Shown one piece after another: positions 35,610 through 41,224 of a DNA stretch of 41,224 bases; the stretch's first letter is position 1, and each line of letters begins with the position of its first letter. Made by a program: the position numbers and the translations under genes. Source of the stretch: JOPF133 sp052144935 (GTDB lineage Bacteria; Acidobacteriota; Terriglobia; Bryobacterales; Bryobacteraceae); contig JBKQPR010000133.1 in assembly GCA_052144935.1 (NCBI GenBank), forward strand, positions 1 through 41,224. Direction: 5' to 3'. The notes under the pieces are model-generated. The model saw only the letters and a program-made list of their open reading frames with translations, was not told the origin of the DNA and did not search any database.

Positions 35610-35851
35610 TCGATACGCTCGAAGATCTGCGCGTGCAGATGGTTCTTCGGAAACGCTGGCAAGACGCCCGCCGCCGGGAGGATCTGCTTCCGCGGAAACT
35701 CTCTGCGGGCCTGCCACTCCGCCAGCGTTTTGTACGTCTTAGCGGTGAAGCGGGTGTCGGTGCTGGGTGGATCGATCTTGCGCGCGTCGCGCTCGGGAAT
35801 TTGCGCCTGCGCCGCCAGGCCGGTCAGTAGGATCGCTGGAAGGAGCGGCAT
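35610..35851 (-). pseudogene. 5' fragment of acetyl-xylan-esterase-like gene
   Basis: From ATG 35851: MPLLPAILLTGLAAQAQIPE signal, then RDARKIDPPSTDTRFTAKTY, KTLAEWQARREFPRKQILPA and AGVLPAFPKNHLHAQIFERI. This is the start of secreted alpha/beta-hydrolases of the acetyl xylan esterase type. After about residue 78 the translation no longer resembles the family and there is no Ser-His-Asp machinery; the sequence runs into the duplicated paralog flank. The hydrolase has been cut by the duplication or a deletion and only its first quarter remains. Confidence 0.7.
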
Positions 35852-35933
35852 GGTTATAAGGTATTGCAGAGCAAGCTGTTACGGTACAGAGTAGGCCCGC
35901 TGTTTGCGGACCTCCACGTGCTCAGGAAAGGGT

Positions 35934-36773
35934 GTGTTACGATACGCTACAATTTGCACGGCTTGCCTGGTGTGCTTTGTGGCACCGGCGGCCTACGGCC
36001 AGGATAACGCTCTCGCCGCGGTCACGAATCCGGCCGTCGCGGCCTCGAATCCGGCTGCCGCGGTCACGAATCCGGCTGCCGCGGTCACGAATCCGGCCGT
36101 CGCGGCCTCGAATCCGGCCGCCGCGGTCACGAATCCGGCCGCCGCGGCCTCGAATGCGTCCGATGCGGTCCCCAAGCGCATCTTGGGCATCATTCCCAAT
36201 TACCGCACCTCGCCGAGTCTGGTGAATTACCAGCCGCTCACGGCGGAGGGCAAGTTCCAGATCGCCGAACAGGACTCCTTCGACCGCGGCACCTTCGTTA
36301 TGGCCGCGGCCTTCGCCGGCCAAGCGGATCTCACCAAGGCCGCACCCTCGTACGGAACGGGGATGGCCGGCTACTCCCGGTATTTGGGCGCGGCCTATGG
36401 CAACCTGGTGATCGGAGACTTCATGACGGAAGCGATCTTCCCGACGCTTCTGCACCAGGACCCGCGCTATTTCCGGCGCGGCACGGGCAGCGTATGGTCG
36501 CGCCTGCGCTACTCCGTAGGCCAGATCTTCTGGACCCACACCGACCGCGGCGGATCGCAGTTCAATTTCTCCGAGGTGCTTGGCAATGCCACCGCAGTGG
36601 CGATTTCCGACGCGTATTCTCCGGGCAGCCGAACCGCAGCCAAGAACGGATCCGAACTGGCCATCCAATTGGCCGTCGATACCGGCGGCAACCTCCTGAA
36701 GGAGTTCTGGCCCGACCTGAGCCGCAAGTTCCGCCGGAAGAACCACGAGGCACAAAGCACGCCAGGGAATTGA
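35934..36773 (+). CDS. Secreted acidobacterial protein with heptad repeat
   Basis: A 279-residue protein. The GTG at 35934 has AGGAAAGG four to five bases upstream and gives MLRYATICTACLVCFVAPAAYG as signal; TTG 35904 is a poorer choice. A 7-residue repeat (NP-A-A/V-A-A/V-S/T, seven units) spans about residues 27-75. The rest is the conserved part: KRILGIIPNYRTSPSLVNYQ, QDSFDRGTFVMAAAFAGQAD, YSRYLGAAYGNLVIGDFMTE, LLHQDPRYFRRGTGSVWSRL, FWTHTDRGGSQFNFSEVLGN. I know this pattern only from acidobacteria and know no function; HQDPRYF and an exported location suggest an envelope protein. It is the intact partner of a tandem duplication. Confidence 0.82.
   Translation: MLRYATICTACLVCFVAPAAYGQDNALAAVTNPAVAASNPAAAVTNPAAAVTNPAVAASNPAAAVTNPAAAASNASDAVPKRILGIIPNYRTSPSLVNYQPLTAEGKFQIAEQDSFDRGTFVMAAAFAGQADLTKAAPSYGTGMAGYSRYLGAAYGNLVIGDFMTEAIFPTLLHQDPRYFRRGTGSVWSRLRYSVGQIFWTHTDRGGSQFNFSEVLGNATAVAISDAYSPGSRTAAKNGSELAIQLAVDTGGNLLKEFWPDLSRKFRRKNHEAQSTPGN
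36012..36158. repeat. 21-bp tandem repeat, seven units
   Basis: Seven 21-bp units encoding NPAAAVT or NPAVAAS heptapeptides, with the last ending N-A instead of N-P. Two forms of the unit alternate irregularly (aatccggcc-gtc and aatccggct-gcc types). It lies just after the signal peptide of the secreted protein and is absent from the dead paralog. Confidence 0.9.
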
Positions 36774-36959
36774 ACGGCCACTCTGATTGAGGGCTTCCGG
36801 TACGCCATCACGCGACTGGAATCCTGCATTCAGCCTCCGCGAGATTCAGGCCGCGGCCTGCTGGACCGAGCAAACCACACGGTGTTGAATCCGAGTACGG
36901 GATGACGAAGGCCGTGCAAAAAAGTACGGCAGTGCCGTGTAAGCGCGTTTCAGCCGTCT

Positions 36960-38159
36960 CTACTCGTACCGCAGTGCCTCGGTCGGGTTCAAATGCGCCG
37001 CCCGGTTGGCCGGCAGAATCCCGAACACCAGGCCCACCAGGCAGGAGACTCCGAACGCCACTACAATCGCTACCGGCGAAATGGGAATCCGAATGTCGGC
37101 GAAGACCTCGACGCTCAGCGGAATCGCCACTCCCACCAGAATGCCCAGCAGGCCGCCCGAGAGGCTGACCATCATCGCCTCGGTCAGGAACTGCACCAGG
37201 ATCTCCCGCGCCGATGCGCCCACCGCCAGCCGCACCCCGATCTCGCGCGTCCGCTCCGTCACCGTTACCAGCATGATGTTCATGATGCCGATTCCCGAAA
37301 TCACCAGCGTGATGGCCGAAACCAGCACCAGCACCAGCGACAGAATCAGCGAGATGTTCTTAGCCGCGTTCAAAATGGAGGTCAGGGTATCCACCCGGTA
37401 GGTGGCACCCGCGCGATGCCGGCCGGAGACGATGTCTTCGACTCGCGCCGCCACCCGGTCCACTTCTTCCGGCGCGCGCACCTGCACATACAGCGGGTCG
37501 ATGCGCTCCACCGGCGTGAAATACCGCAGCACCGGAATGGGAATCAGGATGGTGTCGCGCTCCACTTCCGATTGGCCGAAAGTCTCCACCTTCTCGTGAA
37601 ATGTGCCGATCACCGTGAACTGCAGCCCGTACAACCGGATCGTCTGGCCCAGCGCCCGGTTGCGTGCGCCGTACATGCGCTCCGCGAGTTTGTCCGTGAG
37701 CAGCCCGGCGTGGTTGCGCAGGCGCAGGTCGCCCTCGTCCAGGAAGCGGCCCGAGCTGATCACGATGTTCCGCACCGCCTGGTAATACTCGTCGGTGCCG
37801 ATGATTTTGACGTCCTGCAGCTTGCCGCCGATCAGGATGCGGTCGAAGTTCGACATCACCCCGGTGGCCGCCACGATGTCCGGCTGCAACTCTTGCCGGA
37901 TGGCGTCCACGTCGGCCATCTTGATGAAATCCGCGTCGGCCGCAGCCGTCGTCCCCGCCGAAACGTAGTAGGCGAAGATCATGTTGGAGCCGATGCCTTC
38001 CACCTGCTCCAGGATGTAATCGCGGCTGGTCAGCGAGATAGTGACCACCAGGATCACCGAGGCCGTGCCGATCACCATGCCCAGGCCGGTCAGCAAAGAG
38101 CGCACCGGGTTGGCGCGCAACGCCTGGGCGCTGAACCGCAGGGCTTCGGCCAGGAACAT
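36960..38159 (-). CDS. MacB/FtsX-type ABC permease
   Basis: A 399-residue permease: N-terminal TM helix in NPVRSLLTGLGMVIGTASVI, periplasmic MacB-PCD domain (about 50-260), three C-terminal helices with ISGIGIMNIMLVTVTERTRE, IGVRLAVGASAREIL and ILPANRAAHLNPTEALRYE. As with the other pair, no ATPase is adjacent. Its start lies 9 nt after the stop of the TPR gene, so it is the last gene of a minus-strand operon with the TPR and VWFA genes. It probably exports a peptide or lipoprotein with an ATPase from elsewhere. Confidence 0.9.
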   Translation of the reverse strand: MFLAEALRFSAQALRANPVRSLLTGLGMVIGTASVILVVTISLTSRDYILEQVEGIGSNMIFAYYVSAGTTAAADADFIKMADVDAIRQELQPDIVAATGVMSNFDRILIGGKLQDVKIIGTDEYYQAVRNIVISSGRFLDEGDLRLRNHAGLLTDKLAERMYGARNRALGQTIRLYGLQFTVIGTFHEKVETFGQSEVERDTILIPIPVLRYFTPVERIDPLYVQVRAPEEVDRVAARVEDIVSGRHRAGATYRVDTLTSILNAAKNISLILSLVLVLVSAITLVISGIGIMNIMLVTVTERTREIGVRLAVGASAREILVQFLTEAMMVSLSGGLLGILVGVAIPLSVEVFADIRIPISPVAIVVAFGVSCLVGLVFGILPANRAAHLNPTEALRYE

Positions 38160-38168
38160 GGGGTGGGC

Positions 38169-39047
38169 TTAGCTGCCCTGCACCTGCCGCAACAGCTTGG
38201 CCGCCTCGGCGCGCGGAGGGTCTTCGGGAGTCAGCGCGAGGCTCACGTAACGCTGCAGGATCTGCTTGGCAACCTCTAGATTCCAAGAGTGTTTCACGTA
38301 TACCTCAGCCCTCGCGAACAGCACCCGAGGGCTGCCCGGGGCGACTCTTTCGGCGTGTGCGAAGCTCTCTTCGGCCTCCTGAAAGCGGCCCTGGCGGGCC
38401 AGAAAACGGGCCAACTCAAGCCGCAGGCCGATGCGCCGCGGAGCCAGCTCAATGGCCCGGCGCAGGTGTTCCTCCACCGCCCGAAACTGCTTGCGCTTCT
38501 CCGCCAGCTTAGCCTGCGCCCATTGCGCCTCGGCAGCGTCCACGGCAGCGATTCGGGCCACCGACGCTTCCGCTTTATCCATCCCGCCGCCCAGAAAGCC
38601 TGGGGCGTCCAGGTAATATTCGAAAAGATCCGAAAGCGCCTCCAGATTGTGCGGATCCAACAGCGCGGCGCGCTCAAAATTCTGGCGGGCCCGCGAAGCG
38701 TAAGTCGGCGCCGTGAAGGGGCTGGAGGTTTCCGCGCGCCGCCCGTACGCCCGCGCCAGCCACAAAGCCGCCATGGAATTTCGCGGATCGTGCGTCAGGG
38801 CGGTTTCCAGGGCCTCGGCGGCCTTCTTGTAGTCGCCCTGCATGTAGTAGTTGCGGCCGGTCAGCTCGAAGACCGCGGCGTCCTTGTTCGGAATCGAATC
38901 TAAAACTTTAAGTGATTCCTCGAACTTGGTGCAGTTGTAGTACTTGTGCGCTACGTCCAGCTCTGCGCTGGCACCCCACAAACCACTCCCGCCAAGCAGC
39001 GCCACCAGCGCTATGGCCACCCTGGACCTGTGTTCTGTGTGCCTCAT
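38169..39047 (-). CDS. Secreted TPR-repeat protein
   Basis: A 292-residue protein with a signal peptide (VAIALVALLGGSGLWGASA, about 1-27) followed by several TPR-like helix pairs: AAVFELTGRNYYMQGDYKKA, ALTHDPRNSMAALWLARAYG, AALLDPHNLEALSDLFEYYL, AIELAPRRIGLRLELARFLA and RQGRFQEAEESFAHAERVAP. TPR proteins are interaction scaffolds. It sits between the VWFA gene (63 nt) and the permease gene (9 nt), so it may link the two in the envelope. No catalytic motif is seen. Confidence 0.85.
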   Translation of the reverse strand: MRHTEHRSRVAIALVALLGGSGLWGASAELDVAHKYYNCTKFEESLKVLDSIPNKDAAVFELTGRNYYMQGDYKKAAEALETALTHDPRNSMAALWLARAYGRRAETSSPFTAPTYASRARQNFERAALLDPHNLEALSDLFEYYLDAPGFLGGGMDKAEASVARIAAVDAAEAQWAQAKLAEKRKQFRAVEEHLRRAIELAPRRIGLRLELARFLARQGRFQEAEESFAHAERVAPGSPRVLFARAEVYVKHSWNLEVAKQILQRYVSLALTPEDPPRAEAAKLLRQVQGS

Positions 39048-39110
39048 CTCACGTTACAACTACTATGATGATCGGTGCCCACCCGGCGTTTCATTGAACC
39101 CCGTGGAATC

Positions 39111-40055
39111 TCATTGTCCGGGTGCGTAGTAGCCCAGGCGCCAGTGCGCTTTGAGCGGTGGCAGGCCCCTCGGAGGCGCCACCCGCACGAACACCTGGCG
39201 ATACTTGCCATCGCGCACCGCGTTCTTGGGCGAATACCCCAGCACGTACCGGTTGCGCAGCTCGATGCCGATGTTCTTGGCGATATCCGGCAGCTCCACC
39301 GGGTTGGCTTCAAACAATCGCCCGCCGGTCTGTTCGGAAATCTTGGATAGCAGCCCCGGCCCGCCCGCCTCTTCCGGCGTGCTCCCTCCGCCGAACACGC
39401 CGATCGAGTAGATCAGAACGTCGCTTTCGCGCACCACGTTGTTGACTTCGGTTACCGTGTAGCGGCTATGGTTGTCGCCACCATCGGAGATGATCAGCAG
39501 CGCCTTCTTGTTCATCTTCGACTTCTTCATTTCGTGCAGGGCCAGGTAAATCGCGTCCAGCAGCGCGGTCGATCCGCGCGAGCGGGAAAACGTAAGCTGC
39601 TCCGCGATGCGTCCCGTATCCTTCGTCAGCGGCACCTCCAGCCGCGGAGAGTTATCGAACTCCACCAGGAAATACTCGTCCTGCGGATCGGCGAACTTGA
39701 AGAACTCGCTGGCCGCCATGCGCGAGCGTCTCAGCTTGTCGCCCATGCTGCCGCTGGTGTCGAACACCAGCCCCACGGCGATCGGTTCATCCTCGCGCGA
39801 GAACGCCGTGATGGTCTGCTCGATTTTGTCCTCGTAAACCCGGAAATTCTCCTTCTCGAGGCCGGTTATGGGCCGGTTGAGCGGATCGTTGACGCTCACC
39901 GGCACCAGCACCAGGATGGTATCCACCCGCAGATCGGGCTTGGGCAGCGACTCTTCCTTGGCCGCCGGTCGCGGCCGCGGCTCGATGGTCGCCTGTCCCC
40001 ACAGCCCGCAGGCCCACGCCAGCGCCACTGCGGATCGCGCAATCCGCCGGATCAT
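39111..40055 (-). CDS. VWFA-related acidobacterial protein
   Basis: A 314-residue secreted protein; signal peptide about 1-20. The VWA domain has the full MIDAS motif DTSGSMGD near residue 99, with the flanking segments AVGLVFDTSG, KALLIISDGGDNHSRYT and SDVLIYSIGVFGGG. Before it come VSVNDPLNRPITGLEKENFR and VYEDKIEQTITAFSREDEP, the N-terminal part that defines the VWFA-related acidobacterial domain (TIGR03436). The C-terminus (LRNRYVLGYSPKNAVRDGKY, VFVRVAPPRG) is also typical. Metal-dependent adhesion or protein binding outside the cell is the likely role. First gene of an operon with the TPR and permease genes. Confidence 0.95.
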   Translation of the reverse strand: MIRRIARSAVALAWACGLWGQATIEPRPRPAAKEESLPKPDLRVDTILVLVPVSVNDPLNRPITGLEKENFRVYEDKIEQTITAFSREDEPIAVGLVFDTSGSMGDKLRRSRMAASEFFKFADPQDEYFLVEFDNSPRLEVPLTKDTGRIAEQLTFSRSRGSTALLDAIYLALHEMKKSKMNKKALLIISDGGDNHSRYTVTEVNNVVRESDVLIYSIGVFGGGSTPEEAGGPGLLSKISEQTGGRLFEANPVELPDIAKNIGIELRNRYVLGYSPKNAVRDGKYRQVFVRVAPPRGLPPLKAHWRLGYYAPGQ

Positions 40056-40107
40056 CCCCGCACCTCAGCCGTATTGTACTACCCGGCAAGCCCCAACTCC
40101 GCGCCCC

Positions 40108-40740
40108 TCAGCACCACCCCTCTGGCACGCTCCAGGCATACGTCTCATTGGTGTTCACAGGGCGGATCGTATACTCCACCCCGCCGCCATCGGCGTGCGC
40201 GATTCCGCATCCACGCGCGCGCGCCGAACAACTGATAGTGCCGCCCGCTCACCCCGGCCGAGAACTTCATGCTGGTGAGCGTGACCTGGACGTCCGGATG
40301 ACCCTGCGCGGACAACACGAACTGGCGGCCTGCCTGCCGTGGAAGCGCCCGCATCTGCAGCCGGTAGCCGGGGATATACTCCCGGATGCCGATGAGAAAT
40401 CGGAGCCAGTCGGGTCCTCGAGCAGCGTCGAAACGGCGGCCGGCAGCGCTCCCTTGCCGAACAGAAAAATCAAGGCTCTCCTCTATCGGGGGTGGGGGCT
40501 GGCCAGGCTCGGTCTTCATCCAGCAGCGCCGCGAGCAGGCCGAGACGCGCGCCCGGAACACGCTGGGCGCGGAGCTGGCCGGGGAGAAAGCCGATCATGG
40601 CTGACCCAGACCTCGAAAGAGTTGCGGATCTGCGCCGCTTCCCGGCCGGCGGCCCGTGCCCGGCTTTCGCCGAAAAAGCGCCTGCACGCGCCCGAGGACT
40701 GGGCGCACCATCCCCACGCCCGAGTGCCGCTGGTTGCACC
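40108..40740 (-). pseudogene. Degraded unrecognised gene
   Basis: A minus-strand gene can be pieced together from three frames: MIGFLPGQLRAQRVPGARLG, LLAALLDEDRAWPAP; then IFLFGKGALPAAVSTLLEDP; then LRFLIGIREYIPGYRLQMRA, LPRQAGRQFVLSAQGHPDVQ, VTLTSMKFSAGVSGRHYQLF; and finally GGGVEYTIRPVNTNETYAWS, VPEGWC-stop at 40108. Each piece looks coding and they join at simple one-base shifts, so this is a decayed protein of about 200 residues. I do not recognise the family. Overlapping open frames on the plus strand look like shadows. Confidence 0.6.
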
Positions 40741-40782
40741 CCGACCTGGCCGTGGAGGCGGAGAGCAAGAGGAGGGTGGCCT

Positions 40783-41013
40783 ATGCCTGAACGGCTTGAG
40801 CAGTTCGCCGGCCAAGGATACCGCCTCAGCGTCGTCTACTTGAAACTGTTCGAAAACCTGTACGCGCCGCTCACCGCCGGAGTGATGCGCCCCTGTTCCA
40901 AAGATCGCCTGCTCCCCCTTCACCGAACCGCCGCGCTGGATCAACTCTACCTTGCGGTCAAGCAGGCCCTCGACAACCTAATCCAGGAAATCGGCCTGGA
41001 GGTGGCCGCCTGA
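40783..41013 (+). CDS. Small protein of unknown function
   Basis: A 76-residue protein from ATG 40783 (MPERLEQFAGQGYRLSVVYL, KLFENLYAPLTAGVMRPCSK, LHRTAALDQLYLAVKQALDN) with GGAGG about 9 nt upstream. It is helical and amphipathic with one Cys. I recall similar C-terminal segments in larger hypotheticals of this phylum, so it may be the remaining end of a longer gene; the open frame upstream over degraded sequence is not convincing. A hairpin follows the stop. Confidence 0.55.
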   Translation: MPERLEQFAGQGYRLSVVYLKLFENLYAPLTAGVMRPCSKDRLLPLHRTAALDQLYLAVKQALDNLIQEIGLEVAA

Positions 41014-41027
41014 CCTTTCATGAACGA

Positions 41028-41048
41028 AACGAGAACAGAATTCTCGTT
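41028..41048 (+). terminator. Possible terminator hairpin
   Basis: Perfect stem aacgagaa-cagaa-ttctcgtt, then ctattttt at 41056-41061. The 8-bp stem is AT-rich and the T-run is about 8 nt away, so termination is uncertain. It lies between the small gene and the convergent smc. Confidence 0.4.
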
Positions 41049-41099
41049 GCAGCTCTATTTTTAGGTTTAGGCTATTTTCAGGCTAAAGCATGCCCATCC

Positions 41100-41224
41100 C
41101 TACGCCGCCGGCGCCGCCGCCTCCGCCTGAAACCTTACCGACACCACCCGTGACACACCCGGCTCCTGCATGGTCACGCCGTACAGCGACTGCGCGGCTT
41201 CCATGGTGCGCTTGGAGTGCGTGA
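41100..41224 (-). CDS. smc: Chromosome-partition protein SMC, 3' end
   Basis: The last 41 codons of a minus-strand gene that continues past the window edge: THSKRTMEAAQSLYGVTMQE, PGVSRVVSVRF, QAEAAAPAA-stop. THxKRTM...YGVTMxEPGVSxxVSVRF is the conserved C-terminus of bacterial SMC ATPases, just after the Walker B region. SMC organises and segregates the chromosome. The C-terminal tail is slightly extended with Ala and Pro. Reading is confident even from this short piece because the segment is highly conserved. Confidence 0.88.
   Translation of the reverse strand, partial: THSKRTMEAAQSLYGVTMQEPGVSRVVSVRFQAEAAAPAA

Noticed and set aside
36012..36158. Arg-rich (RIRDRGGRIRGR) minus-strand product over the heptad repeat
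   Set aside because: It is the complement of the NPAAAVT repeat; the plus-strand frame has a signal peptide and a conserved domain.

Overview
The window is high-GC chromosomal DNA that most likely comes from an acidobacterium of the Bryobacter/Solibacter type. The taxonomic pointers are a secreted VWFA-related protein of the acidobacterial kind (39111-40055), a carboxypeptidase-regulatory-like/TonB-dependent receptor with a C-terminal Phe (21068-23779), three MacB/FtsX-type permeases, a fragment of a kinase-linked TolB/WD40 propeller, and many secreted proteins known mainly from that phylum. No phage or complete IS element, tRNA, rRNA or CRISPR array was seen.

Layout. 1-1.2 kb: a DUF433/DUF5615 toxin-antitoxin pair whose toxin is frameshifted, then the tail of a lost beta-propeller protein. 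1.2-5.4 kb: small secreted or membrane proteins and a secreted DinB-like protein. 5.4-8.5 kb: a 23-bp tandem repeat, a cytochrome c/PQQ-propeller dehydrogenase and a convergent ThuA-like protein. 8.5-12 kb: a BrnT-type TA pair whose toxin is broken by a 13-bp duplication, then a two-gene FlgO/CsgG-like operon flanked by two 97 percent identical copies of the 5' end of a histidine kinase gene. 12-15.4 kb: that kinase in full, with a periplasmic c-type heme motif, coupled to a sigma-54 response regulator. 15.4-20.6 kb: a PIN toxin pair, a broken HEPN gene, then alaS overlapping a YpdA-like reductase gene. 20.7-23.8 kb: a small Cys-containing protein and the TonB-type receptor.

23.9-26.7 kb is a mosaic. 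A 502-bp segment (A) occurs twice and a 62-bp segment (B) occurs twice. Between them sit a ribbon-helix-helix gene pair and a HigBA-like pair with a wrecked toxin. Each A copy carries the same two small genes, and the second gene is broken at a different place in each copy. 26.7-29.2 kb: two MacB-like permeases without an ATPase. 29.3-29.8 kb: an orphan HigA with only the tail of its toxin. 30-34.2 kb: a membrane-embedded spermidine-synthase-like protein and an M20 amidohydrolase. 34.2-36.9 kb: debris plus a tandem duplication of a secreted acidobacterial protein (one dead copy, one intact copy with a heptapeptide repeat). 36.9-40.1 kb: a probable VWFA-TPR-permease operon. 40.1-41.2 kb: a degraded gene, a small unknown gene and the 3' end of smc.

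The core functions are alaS, smc and the two-component system. The rest is accessory: about eight toxin-antitoxin-like loci in 41 kb, most with the toxin inactivated, and repeated local duplications. All calls come from reading translations and motifs by eye; no database search was run.
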